Source of the DNA: Haloterrigena sp. KLK7
GTDB lineage: Archaea > Halobacteriota > Halobacteria > Halobacteriales > Natrialbaceae
Length of the DNA: 64,000 nt
Direction of reading: 5' to 3'
NCBI RefSeq assembly: GCF_037914945.1
Contig: NZ_CP149789.1
Coordinates: 62,001-126,000, forward strand
A program made the position numbers and the translations under genes. Each line of letters begins with the position of its first letter. Positions within the stretch are counted from its first letter, which is position 1. Positions 53,177 to 62,004 of the stretch are shown here, piece by piece. Below the pieces are notes generated by a model. It was not told the origin of the DNA. It ran no database searches and worked only from the letters and a program-made list of their open reading frames with translations.

Positions 53177-53324
53177 ACGAGGTGTATCGAACGTACAATA
53201 CAAAAACCCTGGGCTGCTCTCGAAATATACTGCAGTCAGAACCAAACAGGATAGGACGCTCTCGGGAGCACTAAACCAGATTCGCAAGTGGAAAGCAGTC
53301 TGAACGGCTCGGGTCAGATCAACG

Positions 53325-54479
53325 CTACAAATCCAAGACTTCGCTCGCAGCAGTTGTCTTCTGGATCTCCGTCGTCCCGCCGATGATACTCAGGATTTTC
53401 GCGTCACGATAGTATCGCTCGAGGGGAAGATCGGTTCGGTATCCCTTTCCACCATGGACCTGAATCGCGTTTCGGGTCACGAACTCTGCTGCGTCGCTCG
53501 CCACGTACTTCGCCTTGCTCGATTGTCGCGTACTTCCGTTACCATTGGCGATCGCTGTCGCAGAATTGTAGACGAGGTGGCGCGCAGCGTCGAGTCGCGC
53601 ATCCATGTCTGCGATTAGGACCTGGACGGCTTGGTATCCTCCGACCGGTTGCCCTCCCTGTTCGCGATCCCCGGCGTAGTCGACGGCTTCTTCGAACGCG
53701 GCGGTGGCAATCCCAGTCCCGATCGCTCCCAGACCCGTTCGAGCCATATCGATCGTACCCATCGCGATTCGGAACCCCTGGCCGATCTCGCCGAGCAGTG
53801 ACGATTCGTCGACGAAGACGTTCTCGAGCGTGGAGTCGCCCGTTACGTGACCCTTCATTCCCATGAACTCCGTTCGATCGAACGTGAATCCCTCTTGTTC
53901 GTCAGCTTCGGGAGTCAAGAACACGCTCACGCCGTGACCGTCCTCGGGCGCAGGTCGCTTGCGTGCGACGACGAGGTGGACGTCCGCGATGCCGGCGTTC
54001 GTCCCGAATGCTTTCTCGCCGCTGAGAGAGTACCCGTCCTCGTCGGTCTCGGCGACCGTCGACAGTTCGGTCGGCGAACTCCCGGCGTCGGGTTCCGTCA
54101 GTAACATCGCACCGACGGTATCGCCGCTGGCCATCGACTCAAGGTACTCTTCTTTCTGTGCAGCCGTCCCGAAATTTGCAATAGGGAGCGCTGCGAACGT
54201 GTGTCCCTGTATAGTCTCGGCGACGGCGCCGCTGGCCTGTGCGATCCGCTCGACCGCCAGACAGTAGGAGAGGAAATCGGATCCCTCTCCGCCGTATGCT
54301 TCCGGAAGCAGGATCCCTAACAGTCCCCTGTCTCCCGCCGCTTCGATTACCTCTCGCGGAAATTCGTCGGTTCGTTCGATGCGGTCGGCTTCCGGCTCGA
54401 CGACGTCCTCGGCGAAGGCCGCTGCTCGCTCCCGAAACTCGCAGTGCTCGTCGGAAAGCGCGTTCTCGATGAGGCTCAT
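53325..54479 (-). CDS. Acyl-CoA dehydrogenase
   Basis: A 384-residue FAD-dependent acyl-CoA dehydrogenase. It shows EDVVEPEADRIERTDEFPRE, MLLTEPDAGSSPTELSTVAE (FAD-binding signature), YSLSGEKAFGTNAGIADVHL and the C-terminal IQVHGGKGYRTDLPLERYYR with DAKILSIIGGTTEIQK. The catalytic-base position is at the usual GxG region near residue 370. It introduces the double bond at C2-C3 of an acyl-CoA, the first step before the hydratase and dehydrogenase encoded downstream in this cluster. A TATA element (CTTTTATGG) lies ~27 nt upstream of the ATG. Confidence 0.93.
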   Translation of the reverse strand: MSLIENALSDEHCEFRERAAAFAEDVVEPEADRIERTDEFPREVIEAAGDRGLLGILLPEAYGGEGSDFLSYCLAVERIAQASGAVAETIQGHTFAALPIANFGTAAQKEEYLESMASGDTVGAMLLTEPDAGSSPTELSTVAETDEDGYSLSGEKAFGTNAGIADVHLVVARKRPAPEDGHGVSVFLTPEADEQEGFTFDRTEFMGMKGHVTGDSTLENVFVDESSLLGEIGQGFRIAMGTIDMARTGLGAIGTGIATAAFEEAVDYAGDREQGGQPVGGYQAVQVLIADMDARLDAARHLVYNSATAIANGNGSTRQSSKAKYVASDAAEFVTRNAIQVHGGKGYRTDLPLERYYRDAKILSIIGGTTEIQKTTAASEVLDL

Positions 54480-54608
54480 ACAGTGCTACACGCGAGGCAC
54501 ACCACCATAAAAGTTCTCGAGGGACATGATAGCTCTCGGCGACTGCAACGGTCGGATCCTTTTCGAGTCGCAGCCGTCGCTATTGGAGAGAGCGATCGAA
54601 GACCGTCA

Positions 54609-56060
54609 TCACTCGAGGTTCACGTTAACGTTCTTCGTCTGGGTATATTCGTGGATCGCCTCGGTGCCCTGTTCTCGGCCGTGTCCGCTCTGTTTGAATC
54701 CGCCGAACGGCGTCTGTGGCTGCGTTACGGGATACTCGTTGACACTAACCATTCCGTAGTCGAGGTAGTCGGCGGTTTTGTGGGCTGTATTGAGGTCAGA
54801 CGTCCAGATTCCGGCCATCAGCCCGTACGGTGAGTCGTTGGCTATTTCGATCGCTTCTTCCTGATCGGAGAACTCGATGACTGAGAGGACCGGCCCGAAG
54901 ATCTCCTCCCGAGCGATCGTCATGTCGTTCGTGACGTCGGTGAACACGGTCGGTTCGACGAAGTATCCCTGCTCTCTGTTCTCGGGGATGCCGCCGCCGG
55001 TTGCGACGGTCGCTCCTTCGGCTTTCCCGGTCTCGATGTAGTCGAGCACCTCCTGCTGTTGGCTCTCGCTGACCGTCGGCCCCATCTGGGCGTCGTCATC
55101 GATTCCGCTCCCGAGCGGCGTCGCCTCCGCTCGTTCGACGACACGGTCAACGACGTCATCGTGGACCGATTCGTGAACGAGCAGCCGCGAGCCCGCCCAG
55201 CACATCTGCCCGGCGTTCATGAAGATCCCGTAGTGACAGCCGGCGGCGGCCGCGTCGAGGTCGGCATCTGGGAAGACAATGTTCGGTCCTTTGCCACCGA
55301 GCTCGAGCGTCACGCCGGTCACGTTCTGTGAGGCTTGCTCCATCACGCCCTTCCCGACGCCCGTGCTTCCCGTAAACGCGATATGATCGACATCTGGGTG
55401 TTCGACGAGCCTATTGCCGGCGGTGCTCCCGCGACCGGGCACGACGTTCACCACGCCGTCGGGCAGTCCTGCTTCTTCCGCCGCGACGGCGTAGTACAGC
55501 GCTGATAGTGGAGTCGTGCTGGACGGTTTGAGAACCGCCGTATTCCCGCAGGCCAGCGCCGGCGCGAGACTTCGTCCGGCGAGCTGGAAAGGATAGTTCC
55601 AGGGGATCACGTGGCCGGTGACGCCAACCGGCTCTCGAACGGTGTAATTCAACCGATCTCCAGGAACCGGCACTTCATCACCTTCGATCTTGTCGGTCCA
55701 GCCGGCGTAATATCGGAAGGTATCGATGACCATATCCACGTCGAGAGTGGCCTCGAACGGCGTCTTCCCGTTGTCGCGGGACTCGACGCGAACGATCTCG
55801 TCCTTTTGTTCTTCGATCGCGTCCGCCATGGCGTGCAGATACGCGCCCCGCTTTCGCGGATCGAGCGAGCGCCAGTCGCTATCCCGCTCGACTGCGTCGG
55901 ATGCTGCGTCGACTGCGCGATCGACGTCTTCTTCTGACGCTTTTGCGACATCCGCATAGACGTCTTCCGTCGCCGGGTCTTCGGTCGCGAACGTTTCGCC
56001 GCTCGCCGCGGTAGTCCATTCGCCGTCGATATACAGGTCTGTCGGACCGGTGTAACTCAT
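54609..56060 (-). CDS. Aldehyde dehydrogenase (betaine-aldehyde/phenylacetaldehyde type)
   Basis: A ~483-residue NAD(P)-dependent ALDH. It shows IPWNYPFQLAGRSLAPALAC, FTGSTGVGKGVMEQASQNVT, general-base Glu in ELGGKGPNIVFPDADLDAAA and catalytic Cys in MNAGQMCWAGSRLLVHESVH. The ending PFGGFKQSGHGREQGTEAIH then EYTQTKNVNVNLE is class-typical. ATG 56060 is chosen because a TATA-bearing 16-bp block lies 24-39 nt upstream. That block is shared with the 3-hydroxyacyl-CoA dehydrogenase promoter. The substrate is unknown; the cluster suggests an acyl aldehyde from side-chain cleavage. Confidence 0.92.
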   Translation of the reverse strand: MSYTGPTDLYIDGEWTTAASGETFATEDPATEDVYADVAKASEEDVDRAVDAASDAVERDSDWRSLDPRKRGAYLHAMADAIEEQKDEIVRVESRDNGKTPFEATLDVDMVIDTFRYYAGWTDKIEGDEVPVPGDRLNYTVREPVGVTGHVIPWNYPFQLAGRSLAPALACGNTAVLKPSSTTPLSALYYAVAAEEAGLPDGVVNVVPGRGSTAGNRLVEHPDVDHIAFTGSTGVGKGVMEQASQNVTGVTLELGGKGPNIVFPDADLDAAAAGCHYGIFMNAGQMCWAGSRLLVHESVHDDVVDRVVERAEATPLGSGIDDDAQMGPTVSESQQQEVLDYIETGKAEGATVATGGGIPENREQGYFVEPTVFTDVTNDMTIAREEIFGPVLSVIEFSDQEEAIEIANDSPYGLMAGIWTSDLNTAHKTADYLDYGMVSVNEYPVTQPQTPFGGFKQSGHGREQGTEAIHEYTQTKNVNVNLE

Positions 56061-56083
56061 GCAACCGCGTTTTTCCGACGGAC

Positions 56084-56099
56084 CGATAAAAAGTGTTTG
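56084..56099 (-). promoter_or_regulatory. Shared promoter block CAAACACTTTTTATCG (ALDH gene)
   Basis: A BRE/TATA-like 16-mer identical to one at 60158-60173. It lies 24-39 nt ahead of the ALDH ATG on the minus strand, the correct distance for leaderless transcription. Confidence 0.6.
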
Positions 56100-56166
56100 A
56101 TACCGGCCACATTGGGGACGGCCGTCGTGGGTCATCTATAAGTTACCCGCACAGATATCTTGACCC

Positions 56167-57339
56167 ATGCGAGATGCATACATCCTGGGAGCTGGACAGT
56201 CATCGTTCGGCTCGTTTCCGGACCGAACGTACCTCTCCCTGTTCGATGACGCGTTCAATGCGGCGATCGATAGCGTCGATAAGGAAATTTCGCCGGACGT
56301 GATCGACGAGGCATTCCTCGGAACACTTGGCGTCGGTGGCCGTCAGATCGGGCTTTCTGGACCGGCAGTAACGGAACACGTCGGGCTTCACGGCGTTCCG
56401 ACGACCCGAGTCGAAAACGCTTGTGCCGCGAGCGGCTACGCGTTTCGACAGGCAGTGACTGCAGTCCGCTCGGGTCTGGTCGACGTCGCACTGGCCGGCG
56501 GATACGAAGTGATGACCGATGCGAGCTCCGACCACACCCGCTGGTGGCTCGGTGTCAGCGGGGAGACTGAGTGGGAACGAATGAGCGGAACCACCTTCTC
56601 CGGTGTCTATGCACAGATGGCAAGCGCATACATGGACGAATACGATGCCTCCGTCGAAGACCTGAGCCGCGTCGCCGTGAAGAACCACGGTAACGGTGCG
56701 CAGAATCCGAAAGCGCACCTCGGCTTCGAGTGCTCGCTCGAGGACGCGGTCTCCGCGCCGCCGGTCGCGGATCCGCTCAACCTCTATCACTGCTGTCCGA
56801 CGACCGACGGCGCGAGCGCGGTTCTCGTTGCGAGCGAAGACGTCGCTCGAGAGCACAGCGACGAATTGATCCGAGTCACGGGCTCCGGAGCCTCGAGCGG
56901 CCGAGTGGGATTGTTCCAGCGGGAGTCGCTGACGTCCATTCCGGCGACGGTCCGAGCGGGCGAAGACGCCTATGAGGACGCCGGCATCGAGCCGTCCGAC
57001 CTCGACTTCGCCGAAGTCCACGACTGTTTCGCGATCGCCGAACTCCTGGCCTACGAGGACCTCGGCTTCTGTGATCGAGGAGAGGCCGGACGGTTGCTCC
57101 GAGAGGGTGTGACCGATCCCGACGGCGAACTCCCGGCGAACACCAGTGGTGGGCTGAAGTCGAAAGGCCATCCGATCGGGGCGACCGGCACCGGACAGAT
57201 CGTCGAGGCCTTCGATCAGCTGCGCGGCGAGGCCCACGTCCAAGTCGACGATCCCCGGTACGGACTCACGCACAACGTCGGTGGGAGCGGTGGCGGGGTC
57301 ACCGTTCACATTTTCGAAAAGGAGGAGGTCCTCGCATGA
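56167..57339 (+). CDS. SCP2-type thiolase (acetyl-CoA C-acyltransferase family)
   Basis: A 390-residue thiolase-fold protein of the archaeal/SCP2 branch. The nucleophile Cys86 is in RVENACAASGYAFRQAVTAV, the HDCFAIAELLAYEDLGF motif supplies the second catalytic His and KGHPIGATGTGQIVEAFDQL the third. The final GLTHNVGGSGGGVTVHIFEK lacks the Cys of classical thiolases, as in archaeal homologues. Its stop overlaps the start of the HMGS-like/DUF35 gene by 4 bp (ATGA). The thiolase-HMGS-DUF35 association mirrors the acetoacetyl-CoA thiolase/HMG-CoA synthase complex of archaea, here probably acting in degradation. Confidence 0.9.
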   Translation: MRDAYILGAGQSSFGSFPDRTYLSLFDDAFNAAIDSVDKEISPDVIDEAFLGTLGVGGRQIGLSGPAVTEHVGLHGVPTTRVENACAASGYAFRQAVTAVRSGLVDVALAGGYEVMTDASSDHTRWWLGVSGETEWERMSGTTFSGVYAQMASAYMDEYDASVEDLSRVAVKNHGNGAQNPKAHLGFECSLEDAVSAPPVADPLNLYHCCPTTDGASAVLVASEDVAREHSDELIRVTGSGASSGRVGLFQRESLTSIPATVRAGEDAYEDAGIEPSDLDFAEVHDCFAIAELLAYEDLGFCDRGEAGRLLREGVTDPDGELPANTSGGLKSKGHPIGATGTGQIVEAFDQLRGEAHVQVDDPRYGLTHNVGGSGGGVTVHIFEKEEVLA

Positions 57340-58757
57340 GGGGGCTCGTCGCCGCCGGGGTCTACGTTCCTCGGTTCCGACTCTCGGCCGACGACCTCGA
57401 GGCCGCGTGGGAGACGAGTCACGCCGCGGGCGTCGAACGAAAGGCCGTTCCGGCCGCGGACGAGGACTCTCTGACGATGGCCGTCGCGGCGGCCCAACGG
57501 GCGCTCGCCGGCGCCGCCGTTGATCGCTCAGCGATCGAGACCGTTGCAGTCGCGACGACCACTCCGCCGCTCGAGGAGGGCGATTTCGTTCCGCGACTGG
57601 TTCGAGCGCTTGATCTCCCTGCAGGCGTGGCGACGATGACTGTGACCCACCACACCGCGGCCGGTGCGGAAGCGCTCTCGCGTGCGCTCGACGCTGACGG
57701 GCCCGCTATCGTCGTCGCCGCCGACTGTCCCGAAGGGGAACCGGCCGATGCGGACCATCCGTTCGGCGCCGCCGGGGCAGCGTTCGTGATCGACGACGAC
57801 CCGGTCGTTCCAATTGACGACGTCGCGTGGCACAGCGACGAGACGCCGGGGATCCGGTTCCGCGAGCGCGGCGACCGCGACGTCGACTCCTTGGGAGTCA
57901 CGACGTACGAACGGGACGCGGTTCGCGAGGCGGTAACGACGGCAGTGTCATCACTTGAGATCGACGCGGCCGAGGCGACCGGTGCGGCGGTGCACCAGCG
58001 TGACGGTGGCTTCCCCTATCGGATCTCGAGCGATCTCTCGGTCTCGTCCGAGGCCGTGGCTGCGGGGACCGTCGCCGACCGGATCGGCGATGCCGGCGCG
58101 GCGACGGTCCCGGTTGGACTACTCACGGCGCTGGACGGAGCCGACGTCGACGAACTGACCGTCGCCGCCTTCTTCGGCGGCGGTAGCGCGGCCGCACTCA
58201 CCTGCAAGGGATCGCTTTCGGTTCGCGGAATCGACGACCTCGAGTCGACGGAGACGGTCGATTACTCGACGTACCTCCGCGAGCGCGGATACATCGTCGA
58301 CGGCGAGGTCGCTGGCGGCGGTGCGAACGTGAGTTTGCCGAACTGGCAGCAGTCGCTCGATCACCGATACCGACTCGTCGCCGGCGCGTGTCCAAACTGC
58401 GGTGGCGTTACCTTCCCGCCCGCCGGTGCCTGTCAGGAGTGTCACGCTCGAGTCGAGTTCACGGAGTTCGAAGCGTCCCGGGTCGGGACGGTTCGCGCGG
58501 TGACCGTCATCGAACAGGGCGGTGCTCCGCCCGAATTCGCGGACCTCCAGCAACGCGATGGCGCGTACGCCGTCGCGATCGTGGCACTCGAGACCGAACA
58601 CGGATCGGTTACGCTCCCCGCCCAGCTCACGGACGTCAATCCGCAGTCGGTGTCGGTCGGCGACACCGTCGAGGCCGCGATCCGTCGGATATACGCGCAG
58701 GAAGGCGTCCCACGGTACGGCGTCAAGTTCAGGCCAACCGACGCGGGTACCGACTGA
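57336..58757 (+). CDS. HMG-CoA-synthase-like/DUF35 OB-fold fusion protein
   Basis: A 473-residue fusion. Residues ~1-335 form an HMG-CoA-synthase-like thiolase fold (VAAGVYVPRFRLSADDLEAA, PHPFGAAGAAFVI-like HPFGAAGAAFVIDDD, GGGANVSLPNWQQSLDHRYR). Residues ~345-473 form a DUF35 module with a rubredoxin-like zinc ribbon (Cys352, 355, 366, 369) and OB fold. In HMG-CoA synthases the nucleophilic Cys sits in (A)CxAG; here the segment is MTVTHHTAAGAEALS, with His at 105-106 and no Cys. In other archaea these are separate genes. The fusion and Cys loss suggest a scaffold or acyl-CoA-channelling role with the upstream thiolase. Confidence 0.88.
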   Translation: MRGLVAAGVYVPRFRLSADDLEAAWETSHAAGVERKAVPAADEDSLTMAVAAAQRALAGAAVDRSAIETVAVATTTPPLEEGDFVPRLVRALDLPAGVATMTVTHHTAAGAEALSRALDADGPAIVVAADCPEGEPADADHPFGAAGAAFVIDDDPVVPIDDVAWHSDETPGIRFRERGDRDVDSLGVTTYERDAVREAVTTAVSSLEIDAAEATGAAVHQRDGGFPYRISSDLSVSSEAVAAGTVADRIGDAGAATVPVGLLTALDGADVDELTVAAFFGGGSAAALTCKGSLSVRGIDDLESTETVDYSTYLRERGYIVDGEVAGGGANVSLPNWQQSLDHRYRLVAGACPNCGGVTFPPAGACQECHARVEFTEFEASRVGTVRAVTVIEQGGAPPEFADLQQRDGAYAVAIVALETEHGSVTLPAQLTDVNPQSVSVGDTVEAAIRRIYAQEGVPRYGVKFRPTDAGTD

Positions 58758-59020
58758 CGCCGACCGGACTGCGATCGCATGCGACAGTAGCGCTCCGTTG
58801 CAGTCTGGATCGGCGATGGTGCCTACCTGCTGAACCAGATGTTCGGTGACGCTGACGCCGATGGTCTGTAGTGGGGCAGAGAGCCCCTCTTTGCACCTTA
58901 CTGTGTTCACTCTTTGCATCGCCCTACCCCCGTTGTCACCTCGATCTAGTACCATTGGTTAGTGTTCACACATCACTAAGTAACATTCATATGTGGATTC
59001 GTTGTCACAGATAATGGATG
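58758..59020. other. Intergenic region
   Basis: About 260 bp with no gene. An AT-rich AGTAACATTCATATG stretch near 58979 may be part of the promoter of the small HTH gene. Confidence 0.4.
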
Positions 59021-59236
59021 ATGTCTACGAGTAAACAGCAGTGCGCAGTTCCAGACGATCTCGAATCGCCACAGGCCAAACTCGTCTATCTTGCCCTCCG
59101 GCAGACTGATGCAGCGACGGCGTCAGAACTCCAGCACCGACTGGACTTGTCCAAACTCACGCTGTTCCCGCTACTCGCGTCGCTCGTCGCAAACGACTAC
59201 GTTCAACGGACGGAGAACGGATACTCCTGCAAATGA
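59018..59236 (+). CDS. Small winged-helix DNA-binding protein
   Basis: A 72-residue single-domain wHTH: SPQAKLVYLALRQTDAATAS, ELQHRLDLSKLTLFPLLASL and VANDYVQRTENGYSCK. The recognition helix region is LDLSKLTLFPLLASLVAND. ATG 59018 is followed by another ATG, so the start may be at 59021. It is the same type of minimal regulator as that at 12153 but not a close paralogue. It lies inside the acyl-CoA cluster and may regulate it. Confidence 0.8.
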   Translation: MMSTSKQQCAVPDDLESPQAKLVYLALRQTDAATASELQHRLDLSKLTLFPLLASLVANDYVQRTENGYSCK

Positions 59237-59726
59237 ATTTACTGTTCCAACTGCATCGCCGATCACTGCCGATCGACGGGGAGTCGGTTCGCGGCGAACT
59301 CGCTGTCGAATCGGGCGCTGGGTCGGTCGACGCGGACACTCGCTTGAGTCGGCGTTCCATCGACGAGAGGTACGACTCCTGTCGTTCGGAGACGAAACCG
59401 AGTGGTAATCGAACGAGTGCGGTACCGTTCGTCGAACTGGCGATGGCCCGTTGTGTAGCTATCTGATAAGGTGAATAGATATTCAATCTTTTGTGAGTAT
59501 CAGCATCGTTCCACGCGTTCAGTGTGGTGTGTAGTAACGAACCACTACACTTATGTAGGAATACGGACGTTACAGTTGCCAGACGCAGCGGCGAATTCGA
59601 ACGGCGAACCGTACAGCACAGTAACTTGATCGTGAAAGCGTCCCATCATCGAAGTAGCGGGATCGATACCCGAAATTGATGTCGAGGATGGGAACACATG
59701 GGGATCAGCGTACGAACCGACTACGA
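59237..59726. other. Intergenic region
   Basis: Roughly 490 bp with no convincing gene. A CTACACTTATGTAG inverted repeat occurs near 59541-59554. Confidence 0.45.
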
Positions 59727-60116
59727 ATGGACCACAACGACCGTAACAGCGACGATAGCGTAACGGAAGCAGAGTGCGATTTCACCGACCTCGAGGGATC
59801 CCTCTCAACGGATGCGATGCTCGAACTACTGAAGCATCCCTACCGACGAGCGACCCTGCAGTACTTCATCGACGCGTCCGACGAGACGGCAACTATCGGC
59901 GAGGTAACGACGTATCTCATCGATCACGAAAACCAGCAGTCGGGCGACCAGTCAGATCGCGACCGTATCGAGATCGAGATCATTCACATTCACCTACCGA
60001 TGCTATCGGAGAAAGGAATCGTCGAGTACGACGTCCGTTCGCGAGAGATACGGTATCGACGCCACGATGGTCTCGAGGCGCTTCTCCGCTGTCTTCGCGC
60101 CCTGAATTCGACGTGA
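59727..60116 (+). CDS. DUF7344-type (ArsR-like) regulator
   Basis: A ~129-residue protein: acidic N-terminus, then LSTDAMLELLKHPYRRATLQ, YFIDASDETATIGEVTTYLI and EIEIIHIHLPMLSEKGIVEY with DVRSREIRYRRHDGLEALLR. This is the haloarchaeal DUF7344 winged-helix arrangement (L..HPYRR..L.YL ... LxHxHLPxLxxxGxVxYD). The ATG at 59727 is preferred over the earlier in-frame ATGs since the N-terminal extension is poor. The gene lies 77 bp upstream of the hydroxyacyl-CoA dehydrogenase gene on the same strand. A role in controlling the adjacent catabolic genes is plausible. Confidence 0.82.
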   Translation: MDHNDRNSDDSVTEAECDFTDLEGSLSTDAMLELLKHPYRRATLQYFIDASDETATIGEVTTYLIDHENQQSGDQSDRDRIEIEIIHIHLPMLSEKGIVEYDVRSREIRYRRHDGLEALLRCLRALNST

Positions 60117-60157
60117 GGACGGGACCACTCGCAGCGGAATCACGTGAACGATCGATA

Positions 60158-60173
60158 CAAACACTTTTTATCG
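60158..60173 (+). promoter_or_regulatory. Shared promoter block CAAACACTTTTTATCG (HCDH gene)
   Basis: Identical 16-mer to that at 56084-56099, ending 20 nt before the ATG at 60194. It suggests common control of the aldehyde dehydrogenase and beta-oxidation genes. Confidence 0.6.
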
Positions 60174-60193
60174 ATACTCGAGTCGGTCCGTGT

Positions 60194-61084
60194 ATGCAGG
60201 TCACAGTACTCGGAGCCGGAAGCATGGGCCACGGAATTGCACAAGTCTCGGCGATGGCGGGCCACAACGTGGTCCTGCGGGACATCGAAGAGGACCTCGT
60301 CGAAGACGGCCTTGAGGGAATTCGCGAGAACCTCCAAGGCGGCGTCGACCGAAACAAGCTCACTGAGAACGAGATGGATGAAACGTTAGCGCGCATCGAG
60401 GGGATGACCGACCTCGAGGCGGCTGTCGCGGACGCCGATCTGGTCGTCGAAGCGGTGCCCGAGGAGATGGACCTGAAACAGGAGGTCTTCGCGGACGTCG
60501 AGGCGGCGACCGACGAGGAGACCGTCATCGCCTCGAACACCTCCTCGCTTTCCGTGACGGAGATGGCCAGCGCCCTTGAGCACCCCGAGCGCGCGGTGGG
60601 ACTGCACTTCTTTAACCCGCCCCACATCATGGACCTCGTCGAGATCGTGATCGCCGAGCAGACCGACGAGCGCACTGAGGCGTTCGCCGTCGATTACGTG
60701 CAGGGCATCGAGAAAGCGGACGTCGTCGTCCGCGACACGGCCGGCTTCGCGACCTCGCGGTTGGGCGTCGCACTCGGCCTCGAGGCGATCCGGATGGTCG
60801 AGCAGGGCGTCGCCAGCCCGGCCGATATCGACGAGGGGATGGAGATCGGCTACGGCCACCCGATGGGACCGATCGAACTGACCGACCACGTCGGATTGGA
60901 CGTCCGCCTGCACATCGCCGAACACCTCCGCGAGGAGCTCGGCGAGCGATTCAAGCCGCCACAGTCCCTGCGCCGAAAGGTACGGGCGGGCAAGCTCGGT
61001 AAGAAGAGCGGCGAGGGCTACTACGTCTGGGAGGACGGCGAGCGCGTCGGCACGAGCGGCGACTGGGGTGAGAGCGATGAGTGA
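60194..61084 (+). CDS. 3-hydroxyacyl-CoA dehydrogenase
   Basis: A ~296-residue NAD-dependent L-3-hydroxyacyl-CoA dehydrogenase. N-terminal Rossmann motif MQVTVLGAGSMGHGIAQVSA, then DADLVVEAVPEEMDLKQEVF, VIASNTSSLSVTEMASALEH, RAVGLHFFNPPHIMDLVEIV (catalytic His of HFFNPP) and the C-terminal helical domain GYGHPMGPIELTDHVGLDVR. ATG 60194 is set by the TATA block ~25 nt upstream. Its TGA overlaps the start of the next gene (ATG 61077) by 8 bp, so the two form an operon giving successive beta-oxidation steps. Confidence 0.94.
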   Translation: MQVTVLGAGSMGHGIAQVSAMAGHNVVLRDIEEDLVEDGLEGIRENLQGGVDRNKLTENEMDETLARIEGMTDLEAAVADADLVVEAVPEEMDLKQEVFADVEAATDEETVIASNTSSLSVTEMASALEHPERAVGLHFFNPPHIMDLVEIVIAEQTDERTEAFAVDYVQGIEKADVVVRDTAGFATSRLGVALGLEAIRMVEQGVASPADIDEGMEIGYGHPMGPIELTDHVGLDVRLHIAEHLREELGERFKPPQSLRRKVRAGKLGKKSGEGYYVWEDGERVGTSGDWGESDE

Positions 61085-61883
61085 GCTCTCGGACGAGTAC
61101 GACCTGCTCTCGGTCGAAATCGGTGAGCGCTCCGACCGCGTCGCAACGGTCACTATCGAGCGTCCCGACGCCCGCAACGCGCTCAACGGACAAGTCCGCT
61201 CTGAACTCAAAGACGCCGTCACCGCCGCCGACGCGGACGATGTCGTGCGCGTGCTCGTTGTCACGGGCGGCGAGGAATCCGGCGCATTCGTCGCCGGCGC
61301 GGACGTCACCGAGTTCCGGGAGCGTGGCGTGGTCGAGCAGCGCGAGGCCAGTGAGCGCCCGCGAATCTACGAAACCGTCGACGCCGCCTCTATCCCCGTC
61401 ATTGCGCGGATCAACGGGCATGCACTCGGCGGCGGCTGCGAGCTCGCGATGGCGTGTGACGTCCGGATCGCCCAGTCCGGTGCGAAGATCGGCCAGCCCG
61501 AGATCAACCTGGGGATCATCCCGGGTGGCGGCGGAACCCAGCGACTTCCCCGTCTGGTCGGCGAGGGCCAGGCAATGAAGCTGATCCTCTCTGGGGAACT
61601 CGTCGACGCCGAGGAGGCCCGGGATATCGGTCTCGTCGACGAAGTCCACGACGAGGACGGACTCGACGAGCGCGTCGACGATCTTGCCGGTTCGATGGCT
61701 GCGAAGAGTCCCATCGCCCTCGAATTCGCCAAGAACGCCATCAAGGCCAGTTCCCGGATGGGACTCGAGGAAGGCATTGAGTACGAGGCTGAATTGTTCG
61801 CCCAGCTGTTCGCCACGGAAGATAAAGACGAAGGGATCGAGGCCTTCCTCGAGGGTCGCGATCCCGAGTTCACCGGACGGTAG
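61077..61883 (+). CDS. Enoyl-CoA hydratase/isomerase 1
   Basis: A 268-residue crotonase-fold protein. It shows VATVTIERPDARNALNGQVR, AFVAGADVTEFRE, ARINGHALGGGCELAMACDV (oxyanion hole) and IGQPEINLGIIPGGGGTQRL (with the catalytic Glu pair region), ending FLEGRDPEFTGR. It hydrates the 2-enoyl-CoA made by the acyl-CoA dehydrogenase. It overlaps the hydroxyacyl-CoA dehydrogenase gene by 8 bp. It is homologous to the protein at 63141 and to the relic at 36536. Confidence 0.93.
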   Translation: MSELSDEYDLLSVEIGERSDRVATVTIERPDARNALNGQVRSELKDAVTAADADDVVRVLVVTGGEESGAFVAGADVTEFRERGVVEQREASERPRIYETVDAASIPVIARINGHALGGGCELAMACDVRIAQSGAKIGQPEINLGIIPGGGGTQRLPRLVGEGQAMKLILSGELVDAEEARDIGLVDEVHDEDGLDERVDDLAGSMAAKSPIALEFAKNAIKASSRMGLEEGIEYEAELFAQLFATEDKDEGIEAFLEGRDPEFTGR

Positions 61884-62004
61884 CCGCACCCGGGTGAACA
61901 CCCGTTTCTCGCCGTCCAGTGGAGTTCTCGAGCCGGATTCCGACCGGGAGAACCGAAACATGTTCGCGCTGAACGTTACGTGGCTGTCGGGAGAACGAAT
62001 CGAT

